The notes: a model not told the origin generated them from the letters alone. Positions 36,543-49,900 are shown, counted from the stretch's first letter. The stretch is 64,000 nt of DNA from Haliclystus octoradiatus (GCA_916610825.1 OU744448.1:20315032-20379031), one strand, 5' to 3'. Numbers and translations are program-made.

Positions 36543-36725
36543 GGGTTACCACATACTTGCCATGTTTTTATTCATATTTACTAAACGAGAAAATGTTGGG
36601 AGACACGAGTGAAGCGCTAAAAAATCACGAGCTCCGAGCGAATGATTTTTAGCTTCCCGAGTGTCTCCCAACTTTTTCGAGTTTAGTAAATATGAATACA
36701 AACATTTGCAAGCATGTGGTAACCC
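36543..36725. mobile_element. hairpin MITE, 183 bp
   Basis: The two halves are reverse complements over most of their length. The left end is GGGTTACCACATACTTGC and the reverse complement of the right end is GGGTTACCACATGCTTGC. The arms share CATATTTACTAAAC and GTTGGGAGACAC. The loop carries AAAAAATCACGAGCTCCGAG. No coding capacity and no clear target duplication. Confidence 0.8.
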
Positions 36726-37690
36726 TTTTCTAAAATAAAACAAATGTCGGAATCTCATTCGACGGCGAATTTTCAATTCATGAATTCAAAATTTAAAATT
36801 CAATTTCAATTCATAAACCAAGCATAAAGAGAATCCCACAACAAGATAGATTTTGTCGAATAAAGAAAGACATATACAAGAACGTCTGTAATACAAGTGG
36901 TACAATAGTTCTTTAGCAAATTAATGCAGTAATTGTTATTTAAATTTTAGGTTTACCTTGAAACAGCGTAGCCTACAATTGTCTTTCGTTCTGTGTTTTT
37001 ATTTTGCATGCTACACGACCAATAACTCATTCACCACGCTTTTCAATAAGTAAAAACATCTTGAGCTAAATGTCGTTTTGTAAATCGTAGCCATTATTGA
37101 GATATTTATTGGATTGTTATCAAAAAGTTATAAATTCTGTATTTTATCACAGATCAAACTTTTTGAAGCTTGCGGTTTTTCCCGGTTTTCGGAGCCATGT
37201 TTTACCCTAGGATTTCATGCACGCTCTTTCGACCAATCAGATCGCAAAAAACCTTCGTGATATTTTAGAATGCTATTTCACATTAGATTTATCTATCGTC
37301 AGATTATATAAACTATGGTCAGATGTGATAATGCTCAATACCAATTAGACATTGACACAGCTGTAGTATATATATACTTTTAATGTTTCATTTGAGACGT
37401 CACAATTACCGATGGATTGACTATTAGCTGATATCATGCCCAATTCTAAAATACCTGGTACAAGCACAATTCACTCTATATATAATAGCCTTACATCAAA
37501 TGCTTGTCGACTCATTGAGCGTATTATTAAAGAAGCTACTGTATTGTCAATCATCTACGTGATAATGGATAAAATCGAGCTTATCATACGATAATATCTC
37601 ATAGTGCGCATGCGTATGGTGTCATTTACTGTCAGTCATATTTCTTTTTGAATAGCTATAAATAACTTTGATACATTGTGTCTTAACACG
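36726..37690. other. no gene seen
   Basis: AT-rich flank of the tRNA gene with no supported exon or repeat. Upstream tRNA elements, if any, cannot be told from background. Confidence 0.4.
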
Positions 37691-37763
37691 GGCCCGTTAG
37701 CTCAATCGGCAGAGCGTGGTGCTAATAACGCCAAGGTCATGGGTTCGATCCCCATATGGGCCA
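37691..37763 (+). tRNA. tRNA-Ile (anticodon AAT)
   Basis: The 73-nt sequence folds into a full cloverleaf. The acceptor stem GGCCCGT pairs with ATGGGCC (one G-U), followed by discriminator A. The D stem is GCTC/GAGC, the anticodon stem TGGTG/CGCCA with loop CTAATAA (anticodon AAT), and the T arm ATGGG-TTCGATC-CCCAT. A box (TTAGCTCAATCGG) and B box (GGTTCGATCCC) are internal. There is no intron. A CATTTTG run shortly downstream can act as pol III terminator. It reads Ile codons AUU, AUC and AUA after A34-to-inosine editing (general knowledge). Confidence 0.96.
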
Positions 37764-38094
37764 GTAAAATTCATTTTGTTTAACCGAAGTAGAAACAATT
37801 TTCTTCTCGTTTTGTGCTAGACGCTTTTTCACATCGCATTGAAGCTACTCTGAATTGATTTAAATCACGAAAATTTAAGAGAGGCTTCTTTATTGGCCAT
37901 TTTCCACTTCTGATGCTGAGACGTAAGCGATGTTAATCATAAGTACAGTATAACTTGACCTTTCTTTATTTATTATGCTTGACGGCCTTAACCCCATCCG
38001 TCCTTGTTGCTCAATTCACACCCACGTATTAGTTGACTGATCTATAAGTCCCGCTTTGATATACCGCAATTTGACAAGCGGTAAGCTTACCAAC
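37764..38094. other. no gene seen
   Basis: Short AT-rich stretch downstream of the tRNA gene; apart from the T run used as terminator I see nothing in it. Confidence 0.4.
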
Positions 38095-38228
38095 ATATCA
38101 AAATCGTCAAAGTAAAAGTGAGACTTGGGCAAGTCAAACGTATTAGCTGCAAACTGCATGGCCGCTCGAACATGACCGCATGACCCGCTCATGGGACCGT
38201 ATCTTGTTCTGGCTCCCGCAATCGGCAT
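38095..38228 (-). other. exon-like segment, unrecognised
   Basis: The minus-strand frame MPIAGARTRYGPMSGSCGHV, continuing to KSHFYFDDFDML, ends at a consensus donor GTAAGC (38094-38089). It could be one exon of an unknown gene. No partner exon was found, and a nearby stretch (38274-38501) holds an open frame with YFDDHYEYYRYY that may be a relative or chance. I do not recognise it. Confidence 0.25.
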
Positions 38229-38719
38229 ACTATCTCTGTATTGGCTTATATTGATAGTATTGTCTGTTTGTATTTATTTATATATTCTGTATTTGTATAT
38301 TTGTATATTTGTGGTCTTTCTGCGACTTCTATACGACTCACTGGCGAAATAATACCGATAATATTCATAATGATCGTCAAAGTAATGTTGAGAATTTTGG
38401 AACTCGATCACTAATGTAATCGACATTTGCACATCTAATTTTTTTCCCGTTAAAAGAAATCGTAAAATTAAACATTTATACCCAAGGCACTTTAGGAACA
38501 TAGCAAGACGAAAAAAGCAGCTTGAAAATTACCTCAATTGAATGATATACATAACTTTCATTATGTTCATTAAATTCCATATATTTACAAAGTATTAAAT
38601 AACCTTGTATAGATATCAATAAACTATTTACCTTCGATATAAATGCAAAAACGGTTGCTTTATCTTCAATCATGCGTGGGCATAGTCTAAAACTAATAAG
38701 AATGGACCTACCCATTCCT

Positions 38720-38880
38720 AACTGCTAACAGTACAGCATCAAGAACATTTTTTGTTCACTTGTCAAATCGTGGTGGAATGACCTACAGAACGAAGCTGTA
38801 ATTGCAACGACGTTGGCAACGTTTAAATAAAGATTAGATGCAATTGATTTATCAAAGCATTGTAAATGCTAATTTTTCAA
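38720..38880 (+). pseudogene. LINE RT C-terminal scrap
   Basis: The plus strand encodes, across frames, FFVHLSNR, NDLQNEAVIATTLATFK, a stop, then RLDAIDLSKH. This matches the W-N-x-L-P...F-K-x-R-L-D ending of jockey/CR1-type ORF2 proteins, with stops and a frameshift. Confidence 0.55.
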
Positions 38881-39429
38881 TGCTTTTAAATTTAATACCT
38901 GTGTATTTTAAACTTACTAATATGTATTTTACGGCTATATATGTAAGTGAAGGCTCATACATTCATCTATCTGCAAGTTAATATTGATATTTATTGACAA
39001 AAATATATCATATCATAATCATATCATTATGAAATTATTAGTCATCAATATAAGAAAGCTGTTCACAATTTTAATTTCGAACGTGAAAACCAATTATTGG
39101 CTGATCCTTCACTACATTCATGATACCCTCTTGTTTAGGTTGTTCATGAGGTTGAATACTAAAGATCAATTTCTGCAATTCTACATGATCAAGATGAGCT
39201 TAAAACTGACGATATAATCAAATCCACTTTATTTACCTGCTATTTTTTAATTGTATTTCACTACTGATAATCCATGGCATCACACCAGCTTTTCTCCCCA
39301 ATTAGAAGAATATACTTACTTTTGTCGAATTTCGTTACCTTGACGCTGTTAACCTTTCGAGAATGCTTCCTTCCAAGAAATCACATACACCTGATGGATA
39401 CTGTGCTTTATTTTCAAAATATATTGCAG
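38881..39429. other. no gene seen
   Basis: AT-rich sequence between two LINE scraps; the short open frames here are not recognisable. Part may be further LINE debris. Confidence 0.35.
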
Positions 39430-39960
39430 ATGAGATGTCAGTTCCTTTTTGTTTATTATTTGAGCTTTCTCTTCTAACGGGTGATCTTCCAAAAGTATAA
39501 GAAAGATTGCAATCATCAGCCCAATTTTCAAGGAAAGAAATGCTTCGACCAGAAAGAGCTTTAGATCATTATCTCTCGCCTGTATCGCTTGTAAAACGGT
39601 GGAATCCATCATCGCTAAAGCAATTATTTCCTGTCTTAAAAATAATAATTTAATATCTAAAGACCAACATGGATTCTAATGACGCAGATCAACCTGTACT
39701 CAATTGATTATTACACTTAATGAATGGTGCATTTTTAACAACAATCGTATGCGAATAGACTCTGTCTATATTGATTTTAGCAAAGCGTTTGCTACAGTGT
39801 CACACGAAAAACTTAAGCTTCTTTCAAAACTGGAAGCCTATGACACCAAATCGTTTCTATCTGACCAATCACAGCAGGTTTCAATTGGCAATGCTCTACC
39901 GTCGTCTTTCCCAGTCACAATTGGTGTTCCTCAAGGATTCTTCTAATGCTGCAAACTAAT
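39430..39960 (+). pseudogene. LINE RT fragment
   Basis: Plus-strand frames give LFELSLLTGDLPK, a segment ending KNNNLISKDQHG, and then SVYIDFSKAFATVSHEKLKL and SFPVTIGVPQG. These are the linker, the fingers and the palm (F-x-K-A-F-D and G-V-P-Q-G motifs) of a non-LTR reverse transcriptase. The Asp of the FDTV-like motif reads Ala. Frameshifts separate the parts. Confidence 0.75.
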
Positions 39961-40454
39961 AATCAACAGTGTAAATAATTCATACTTGAAATTACAGATC
40001 ACCATTATAAATTATTTTATTCTTACCTTTTGGAGGCAAGTCTGGATTATTACGCTTTTGTTTGGACACAAATGCACAAGATATAAATAAAAATTGAATC
40101 ATTTGCTCGATTTTGTGAGGAAATTCATTATTATAATTTTACTTTTTCCAATTCCGATAATGATACATGTTGATAACTTCCTAGTTAATATCCTCACTTG
40201 ATTACCATTTTGTAAAGGCTGGAACATGCCCGAAGAGTTAGATATCAAGGTTCACACATCTGGCCAAATAAGTTCTCAGATTCAAAGGAGAAACACAGTT
40301 CCTTGTAAATATAGATGTTTTATTTCAGCTTAATCTATAAATTTGTTGTTATATAATAATATAATAATAAGATAGTGAAAAAATAGGCTTTCATTCAATA
40401 CAATAAATAATATTTGCTACCTACTAATAGCTTCAAGCGATCATCAAGGTTTGA
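39961..40454. other. no gene seen
   Basis: AT-rich sequence following the LINE fragment; nothing further can be supported. Confidence 0.35.
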
Positions 40455-40575
40455 AACTATTAAACAATTAGACGACGAGCCCGAGTTGGCTACCGTCGAA
40501 TAATCATCGAGGTCTTCCGAGAAAAATATTCAGAACGGTAGACAACAAGGGCGAATTGTCTAATTGTTTTAGTAG
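40455..40575. repeat. hairpin inverted repeat (MITE-like)
   Basis: ACTATTAAACAATTAGACGA on the left mirrors the right end, whose reverse complement is CTACTAAAACAATTAGACAA. The inner words CTACCGT and GAACGGTAG also pair. About 120 bp, no coding capacity. Confidence 0.6.
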
Positions 40576-41589
40576 AAACCAACTAGTGGTACAAGCAAAA
40601 CATGCCAAAAGAAATAATTCAAACTATGTATCTGCTCCTTGCATAATTAATTCAAAATTTCACCGTCAATCAAAGGCATCCATGACGACTGCAGCGTCGT
40701 GATTTGGAGGATGAATTTTAATTCGACTTGATTTAGATTTGATTTTTAAAACAAAATAGTTGGATATAAGTATCTAAAAATATATAAATGCTTGCAGTTT
40801 GTAACGTAAAAGTTAAAAGTTTGTTGTTTATAATCTTTAGCTGTCTAGCGAACTAATCTGCAATAAACTAGCGACGATTAATTGTGAGAAGATTGTTAAA
40901 TAAGATTAAAATTGTGTATGCATATATATAGCCTAGCTACCATTACAACTTCATCTCATATTTTTTGGTTGATTTGTTTTCTCGGGCACGAAATTTATAA
41001 ACATTTGTATAAAATTGATTCAAAAACTAATCGCTTGTTTACTTTTTGAAATTTGCGAGGGAACTTGCCAGCGTTCACTATGAGAAAATAGTGAACGATT
41101 GAGCAACCAATCAGAATGCAGATCATCGAATAGTACCCTAATCAGTATTGACTAATGGTTAATATTACTTCATTACTGTATTAATAGATCTGTATTTATG
41201 CATGATTTATGGCATCGAGCCCGTTAATACAGGAAAGACAACATCAGTATGTTCGTGTTAGACGCATTACTTGGATTAATACAGTGTTCTCAATTAGTTT
41301 ATTTCTTAAAGTATAACCAGCATATAGACGATACAGTAATTACAGCAGGCGGATTAAGCATTTATATTACCTATAACTGCTGCTATGAGAAATGGGGTAC
41401 GATGGCTATTGTACAGTGCCTGAATAAGGTTATTGTCTTATTAACTTTTAAGATTCAACATTCGATTGGCGGATCTGCACGGACGTGTTCCCAACGTGCT
41501 TCAATTCAATTCAATTAAATTCAATAACTTTATGTGAGTGTCAATGTCTTTAGCTTTACAAACTAATTGGGGACACTATAATATTTAAA
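40576..41589. other. no gene seen; one small hairpin
   Basis: The segment contains a short perfect hairpin GTTCACTATgagaaaATAGTGAAC near 41075-41098. Open frames are short and unrecognised. Confidence 0.35.
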
Positions 41590-42190
41590 GTAACAAATTT
41601 TTATGCATATAAATATATATAAAAATAAATAAATAAATAAATGGAAAAAAAAAATAGAAAATAAAATAAAAATAAATAAATTGAGTAATAACAATAATAA
41701 CTTAAATTGATTAACAACTATAACATTCATAGTAAAAACTTGCAAAGATTATATTTATTACAATATATAATTTTTTTTTTTTTTTCAACTAGTTGACATG
41801 TCTGTAATTGACATAAACTACAGCAATTTGTGTTATTATCAAAGAGGCTTGAAATGTTTGTTTTTCTTACATTCATCTTGAAGCATTTTAAACTTTGTCC
41901 TTTCTTCAAATCTGGACTAAGTTTAGACCAGATGTATGGGCTTTGATATCTGATTGAATGTTTGCCATATTGGACTGTATTATAAACAGGTATTTTAAAG
42001 TCATTATTTCGAAGGCTGTAATCTACATTTTTTGAACAAAATAACTCATTTATGAAATTTGATTCTAACATCTTGTTTTTAATTTTGAACATAAGTATTG
42101 CAATATCTTGTAATCTGCGATTAAGTAATGTTGGTAGATTCGATTTTAAAAGAAGCTTTTCATATGATTCAGAAGTAGATAAGTAGATTA
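41590..42190 (-). pseudogene. LINE ORF2 C-terminal fragment with 3' tail
   Basis: The minus strand carries LPNLLNRRLQDIA-like residues, then MFKIKNKMLESNFINELF, VQYGKHSIRYQSPYIWSKL and PDLKKGQSLKCFKMNVRK, the R-x-x-S-x-R-Y-x-x-P-x-x-W-x-x-L-P ending typical of a non-LTR ORF2. The 3' side (lower coordinates) ends in TAAATAAATAAATAAAT-type tail sequence near 41615-41680. Confidence 0.7.
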
Positions 42191-42974
42191 TTACAACGGA
42201 GTACTGTTCCTCATTCCTCTCTTCTCAATCAAGATGTTCATCTTTGAAAGTTTGGAAGATAGCTTATGATTTGCTACAGTATATGCTGGCTAACGTTCTG
42301 ATGAAGTATGAAAAGTATTACATTTACAAGAATATGCGAACTCAAGTGGCGTAATCATAAAATTGTAGAACAATTGAAAACATACACAGTATACTGCATA
42401 TGTTGCTATGCTTTTGAATTTATAATATTTGTATATAGATATATAAATATTTATTGAGATGTAATTTAAAAATCGATATATCGATGACATATAAGGGTTA
42501 ATAAAATCTATATACATGTTATCAGAACATTTGGTATATGGCACGGAATTTTTAACTTTACTACACCAGTGCAGCAAAGATATTAATATTAATTGTGTGT
42601 TTATAATTCATCTATACTTCATCACACCAGTGTCATGAACAAGTTATATAATTATATGGATAATGAAGTTAATTTCTTATACATTTGAAAGATTTGTGCT
42701 TCGTGATTGTGCAAAGTGCAAAGACATTGTCTTTATGGATAAGCAAAGCCTTTGTTAGAAGATCCCAAACTATTTTTATCGATTGATGATGGTGTCACTG
42801 GGGATTGTCGACTTGAACCTGTGAACGAAAAGCAATCCACATTATTGTATATGCAAAGACAAAAATTATTAGTTCTACAATTCTACACACGGAATAGTGT
42901 CACAAGTAAACAATTTTATATGTCTAATATTTTTTATTTAACAAATAGAAAACTGTGCTCAATTTTATGCACTC
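42191..42974. other. no gene seen
   Basis: This is downstream of the membrane peroxidase gene. Open frames here do not carry on its reading frame and show no recognisable domain. Confidence 0.35.
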
Positions 42975-43095
42975 TGATACGAACACGCTGGGTGCGTAGA
43001 CATGAAATAGGCTTAAAAAATCACGAACTGCTAGACGAGTGATTTTGGTATCTTGTATGTCTCATAGCACTCAAAGAGTTCGTATTGTTTTATAA
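42975..43095. repeat. imperfect hairpin, related to the MITE at 36543
   Basis: ATACGAAC and GTAGACAT on the left pair with ATGTCT and GTTCGTAT on the right. The loop TAAAAAATCACGAACT resembles the loop of the 36543-36725 element (AAAAAATCACGAGCT), which suggests the same superfamily. Confidence 0.5.
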
Positions 43096-43105
43096 AAGTG
43101 GACTG

Positions 43106-43111
43106 TTTATT
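43106..43111 (-). terminator. candidate poly(A) signal for the membrane peroxidase gene
   Basis: TTTATT on the plus strand reads AATAAA on the minus strand, about 490 bases past the stop codon. Other AT-rich hexamers are nearby, so use is uncertain. Confidence 0.3.
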
Positions 43112-43597
43112 TCGACAGTAAAAAGCTCAAAATAATGATTCCATGTAACTTCTCCTAACATGACGTCATCGTAGAGATAATACAATAACCTCAGCCAATC
43201 AGTGTCTTTATATGATTTTCCTCATACGTGAAAATCGTGAAACTTATTCACTCGCAGAGCCTTGCTCGTTCTTTTTATGATATGTCACACTCGATAGCAA
43301 ACTCCCTACGACGCGGTTCCCATGGAGTAAACTCTAATAATTTCCCTAATTCACAACACTCAATATTGGTGCTAATTCACACAGTTGATCAGAATTTTGG
43401 ATCATTTTCTTTGAGTTTAGTAAAGGGGGAACAATTTCTCATTTCCCCATAATTTGGTAGAAAATAATTACTGTTGGTTGCTGATTCACTCTGGTAAATA
43501 AAAGGTCACCCGTATCCGACATCAACAACAACCATCTATAGATATATGACTATTGAAAATCAACCAGGTTGATCATTCAGATCTAAATAATCGTTTT

Positions 43598-43999
43598 TTA
43601 AGTATTACCTGAAAAGCCTTTTCCTTCTTTTCCTTTGTTATTCATTGCCTTAATGCTAATTCCAAGTATCATAAGTATGCACACGACAAGTAAGAAAGCA
43701 GCGAATACCCCCAAGCCAATACTTAGTGATTGCATGTCAGTTTTATCATCATCGGCATCAACATAATCTTGTCTTGCTTTATGGAAATTTGCATTCATCA
43801 TTACATTGGATAACTTCAAATCATTGTTTTCAGTGATAAGTTCATCAATTGATTTATAGTTTTTCTTTTTTACACATTGAAAATCAACGACTTCGTCACA
43901 ACCATTGATAGCAAAGAAACTGGACGATGGTAAGTTCTTAACACCTGTGTTCGCTTCTATGATTCTTGTGAGGGTCATTGATTCAACTTGTTTGATTTC
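43598..43999 (-). CDS. part 4: last exon with peroxidase C-terminus, membrane helix and short tail
   Basis: The exon begins EIKQVESMTLTRIIEANTGV, continues through the family's C-terminal Cys region (FFAINGCDEVVDFQC), a polar stalk, then SIGLGVFAAFLLVVCILMIL and a 19-residue tail, SIKAMNNKGKEGKGFSGNT, before TAA (43598-43600). One hydrophobic helix followed by Lys gives a type I orientation, with the enzyme outside. The codons GGC TTT TCA GGT AAT contain CAG|GTAATA, a usable splice donor, so a longer cytoplasmic end in another transcript is possible. No NADPH oxidase part, as in DUOX, is seen downstream. Confidence 0.85.
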   Translation of the reverse strand, partial: EIKQVESMTLTRIIEANTGVKNLPSSSFFAINGCDEVVDFQCVKKKNYKSIDELITENNDLKLSNVMMNANFHKARQDYVDADDDKTDMQSLSIGLGVFAAFLLVVCILMILGISIKAMNNKGKEGKGFSGNT

Positions 44000-46900
44000 C
44001 TGAAATGACAAAAACCCATGAAAATGACTGAAGTCATTAGAACATCATGGTTCTGATTGATGTCATTGATTTGATCTATTAATTTATAAGCAGTGTCTTT
44101 ACATCCGCTATATGATCTGCGGTGAATGGTGCGTTTTACTCACAATGCCCTTCCGTCCAATAAAGATATCTTAAGAGACTTAAAAACAGTTGCTATATTG
44201 CGGGCTTTGTAAAACATGTTGATTTATGATACAACTGAACGATTTACTAAGAATTTTAGAGATGGAGTAAAAGCATGTAAGGGTATTATATGGAGAGATT
44301 CTCAGAGCAATGAATAATTTTTCCTTTCTTACCTCGGGTGTCATGATGTTTTCATACCAAAATCTATCACCATCTCTCACTCTTAAGAATGTCTCTAATA
44401 ATATCACACGGAATGTTTCTCCCATTTCTGAACCATCCTCATGATCTTCAGATAGACCACCAACCCATAAATCAATGTTATTCACGTTGCCATACAATTG
44501 TTTCAATTTCTTAGCAACTTCAACATTTTCCGTTATATCAGAAAAGTCCACTTTTTCTAGAAATTAAATGGAGACAGAAATATAAAGAAGAATCAAGTAA
44601 CGATCAAGTTCGACGTAGCAATTCCATTTTCCGTTTGGTAGTACAGAAGTATGAGTACAATGGCACTGAGTAAACACTTTGATAAAATACATCTGCTATA
44701 CACTACCTAGTATAGAGGTAGGCGTTAAGAACGCAACTAAAACTCTGTATAGCAACGATGCCAGGCAACGAAGAAGTCAAAGATGAATATAAATAATCAA
44801 CAACAGATAAGCCGTTCATATGACAATGAAAGTAATTTTTACTAGAAAACTTACTAATGCTGGATCGAGGGATGCATTTTCAGGCATGATAATTAGTCCC
44901 ATTGTAACTCGATATAGCGTATTTCCGCTTGTGATAATACAACTATTGACATGAAAGGCTTCAGCTATAGAGATGAAAGGCTTGTGCCAGGGAATAATTG
45001 TAACTGGATCAATAAATATACCCCCTGTAAGTTATCAAAGTCGAAATGATATAAAACATATTTAGGGTAGAAGAAGAAAGAGGGCTATCTCCTTCAAACA
45101 GTTACCTTTTAATCCCAGAAGTCTTCTAAATGAATTGTAGTCCGGTAAGCCATGCGATCTGCCTCGTTGGATGTTTATTGCCGCCAAGTCGAGACCGCTG
45201 TCCGGGCTTTTGGCAAAAAGTACGTTCCTCATTTCATCGACCATTAAAGGATCGATTTCCTGTGCAGGAAAATACATCATACCACGGATGAGCGGATCAA
45301 GACCGCCTTCATCTGAAAGCCTTTCTGGGGCAAAGTAGCATTCACGAAGTAATGCGTGTCCATATTCACTAGTTTCATAATTATCATCAAGGCGAAACAG
45401 GCGAGTGTTGACTTGACTATGACCAAAGCTGAAATAAATATGCATTGCATGGATATTGAAATTGAATAGCTTCAACATTGAAAAATGGAAAAAAAAATAA
45501 AAGTGAAAGTAGTAAACGTAAACCCAAGAAATTCTGATTTGGTTTCGAGAAGTCAGAAACGACGTACAGTACTAAAAAAAGCAGGATTCTCAAACTATCG
45601 TTCATTAGTATTTTCATGGTTTTTAACAATTTTTGTGATCGGTTGATTGCTGGTAACGTGACGTAAATTGAATCGATTACTTCCCTTTGAGATCGGGAAA
45701 TAAGTTGGTATTTTCCGTCGCTGGTAACAACGCGAAATACGTCATTGCAACTATGACAAATCAACAAAGTACATACAGATTTTCCAATCTTTCAGAGTGC
45801 AACAAAGTTTGCATTTAGCTTTCTCATAGCGCTTATAGAGGAAATGTAATGTAAGTAGCAAACTCTTATACAGTATTCAAAGAGGCTAACTGAGTGCAAA
45901 CAGAGAGAAATGTCGTATAGTCTTTAAAAATAATTACTTCTTGTTGAACTACTGCTCCTCTGAATTAACTCAGGGGATTTTACCGAAGAAAACGTAGCAA
46001 TAAGCATAGATCAAGCAAATAAAATAATGCTTTTCACTGAAATACTTTCACGTTTAAAGCAAGTTAAAAATGTTTCAAGTTTTTCTCAATCCTTCTATGC
46101 GTTATTGTTATTGTTGCGTTTTGCAGTACTGTAAGATTAATAATTCAAACTGCAACTTAATTGTCTAGTTAAAAAGCATGAATATACAAAGCACTGAATG
46201 TATGACTGCCCCAGGAAATAGTGAGTTCCTCGGACCCGCGGGGAATTAAAACTCATTACTTCCCTTATGTAAATCACTAGGCGCCATATACATAATACTA
46301 TACCCGATGTGAATTCGTACAACTCTAAAATCTAATACATATAAAAGTAGGACCTATAAAGACATTAAAGTTTGAAACAAGACATATTTGGCATAACCAT
46401 TTTAGATTGTTCATTAACATAAGGGTATTTTCATAATGCTGTAATGGAGGATAGTGATACATGATGGTAGGCTACACCTAAGTTAGTTAATGAAAGAGTT
46501 TGTCAAAAGAAAATTTGCTATAAATCATAGTGCATCTGCTAACCCAACAATCAGTTGTTATAAAGAATCGAAAACATTGATCCATATGAATTATAATCAG
46601 TGCTAATTCACTTACCGAAATGCTGCTGTTCCGAAGGCATTGGTTATCGATGGATCTACGTTTTGTTTGTATTGTCCATAGGCTGGAATATTGTGTTTGC
46701 CACCAAGTAGGGATGGTAAGTATTCATTAAACGCAATTGATTGAATCTCAGCTATTACGATACCTCGTGCATATTGAAATATCATTTCATCACTGGCCTA
46801 AAATCAGATAAATATGTCAAAACAAATATCTGAAGCAATACTAAATTTAAAAGACTTAAAGAAAAAACTGAATTTGGATGAAAAAATTACGTGTCATACA

Positions 46901-49900
46901 ATTTTTCAGAAACTGTGCTAGATTTGCCAAATAATTTTCTTCCACGATGGCTGACCTCGAAAATCATACCAGGACTCTAAATTACATTAAAAACCACTCC
47001 GCCAACGAGAGCTAACATTCAATATACGCTCATTAAAAGTATTGGAATATCGGGAGTACGAAAGTTTACGAGTTCAGATTTAAAATGGCGTCTACTTTCA
47101 AGTTCTCAAGCAACCTTAATAGAGTTAATAAGCAATCGAATGACGAGAATTGATAATTGACCCGGCATATTCTGTTGATCGATTAATAATGATCGGCTAT
47201 TGCTGTCGCACTGTATAAACATAAATAGAAATAGAAAAATAAACATCTGTTTTATGAAGCGCCATTGAATTATACAGTTAAAAAGGAATGGCGCTAAAAA
47301 TCTACTATTATTATTATCACTATAATTGACTTACGGTTGGGTTGCTTTGTTTGTAGTCGTTACAAATCCTGTTGTGTTCTCTTACAAATAAGGAATGCAT
47401 AGCCATTAGCCCTGGTTGAACATTTGCACGCGTATCTCCTGTTATATAAAGTTGTGCGGGTTCACGACCAACCTGATTGCTGTTGTCAAAACTATTTACA
47501 TTTTTCTGAAATGAAAAATAAAATGAGTTGGAGTCATTTACACAATTAAACAACAGTAATAATGGCATGGTAGTCCAATCTTTTAGTTCCACTTAAAATT
47601 TTTTCCTTTTGAATGTTTTTGGTCTGAACAGGATACAGAATTGTTTGGTCTACATTATTAGTCAATCCAGATAGAAAAATATTAACACCGTCACACTGGA
47701 ATTAGTGTCAGGCCCTTTTCGTCAGAATAATACAGGTCATCTTGGAAATTGCTTAGCATAATACATCTTAGTTTGCTTATTCTGCTGATTATATTCAAAA
47801 ACGATATTATAGTAAAACTTCAATATTAAAATTATTATTCTGGCATTAAGAGACTACCATGCTGGCATTGACAATGAAAAATCGAAGGGGTATTGAATCA
47901 AGACTGTTCGATAGATTATTCATGAGGATCCACGCGTAATGCATATAAGTATAATTCTGTTTATATAGACTATAGTATTGCGTATAACGCAAGGTCCATT
48001 GCGGTCTCAGTATCTTCTTCCTTCATGTATGCCTAATGCTTAAAAACATTGCAAGTAATATCAATGTCATGCGAACAACAAGTATGATATTTGTATAGTT
48101 ATGTACTTGACCAGGCAAACTTGGGGTCTGTGGATTTGAAAAGTAACAATGTGAAATGTTTAATGTAATGAGATTCATTGTGAAAAATTATGCGAAAATT
48201 TTTAACGAAATTATGTATGATTACCGGTAGAATTCCATCTGTGCCTTGCTTCATTTTACCATCTTTTAACGTCCTTAGTTCTTTATTTAGCTTAAGTGTT
48301 GTACCATAGACCATACTACCATCCATGTATGCAGAAATAAAATTAATCTGCTGTTTAGGTGAACCATTAGGATATATAGCCGTGCATCTAAAATCACATG
48401 AAGTAATATCACATGATTACACAAAATTATTTATACTTGAAAAACTGAAATATTTTCACCGCCGTCATTCCTAGTCATGTAAAGTGGTTGCTTCTTGTTT
48501 TTGTGTATTATGGCTTTTCGGAACTCATTAAAGTGACTCAGGTTGGAAATCGCTCACGTGCATTAATGTATCATTACACGACCAATACTTTACTTGGCCT
48601 TCAATCCAGGCACCTCTAACTTGAATCACTTGTTTGTCAATTTATGATATTAATATAACTATATTCCTTCTGCTCAGTAAATTCGCAAGCAAAGACATTA
48701 ATAAATTGAAGCAAATTATCCGAGACAAGATTACAAGATTCCATAGAAGTGTTACTTGTTAGGACCAGGGATGCTCTTGATGGCTTGTGAAAAAATTCTG
48801 CGGCGTCTGTGACACTCCATCTTGCAACCGTGCATAACCAGGGGCGGATCCAGCTGAAAATCTGACTGGTGCTGAAAGGGGACAATAAAGGGGCGAAGCC
48901 CCGTCATCTAGGGGGGTCCGGGGGCATGCCCCCCCGGGAAAATTTTGGTATTCAAAAGCTAATGAAGGGCTGTAACACCACTTTCGTAACTCCATCAGCA
49001 ATATTTCAACGTAATTATAAAGCTTAGATGATCAAATTTTACACCATCAAATAAATAAACACAATAAAAACAAAGAAAAAATTAAAAATGTATTTTATTG
49101 AAAATAAAAACATCTTGTGCTTAATTAGATCTGCATGCACTCAGACAGGCTATACAGCATACATTATGAATAAAACGTTTCAAATGCGAAATAATTAACA
49201 ACTACTTAAATTCAAATAAGCTGTTTAGACATCATCATCATTAGTAATAATTGTAAAACAAAAAGTTATATAAATCTTCTGATGTTTAAAATTGTAATTA
49301 TTACATCCAGTTGTAAAAGGTTTTGAATGCATGTACACAAATGAATTATAGGGGCAATCCATCAACATCTGAATAGACGTTCTACAAAAAAGGAATGGAA
49401 AACAGATGTATTTTCCCTGTCACTAGACATCAGCAAAACAGCAAGCCTACCCTGGGCTGGGTCTACCAACAGGCGACAGCGGCGCAAATGGAAGGGTTTG
49501 CAGCCAATCATTATTCATTCAGGCTGGAATTATGTCAATGTGTTATCGTAAGATCATCTGAATATGTGTGCTGAAACTAAACGGACATAATGATACAATA
49601 ATTTATTAGGCCTGTAAAAGTAGGCCTATTTATCAGGCCTTAAGGACCTTTGCTGGAAACGAGAAGAGGATCCACAACCAAAATATGTAAATACAGATCT
49701 CAAACATACGGTACTCGGCTACAATAAAATATTGAAACCAGTGAATTTAAAGCCAAAATAAAGACTACTAACTTTTAATCTACTAACCTCTTGTGATAAT
49801 GCATGCAATAGCGCTTCCAATTTTTGATAGGAAAATGAGTTCTTCTTGCAATTCTGCGAATTTTATTTACATTCTCAAACTTCTTGTTTCCTTGTGCTGA

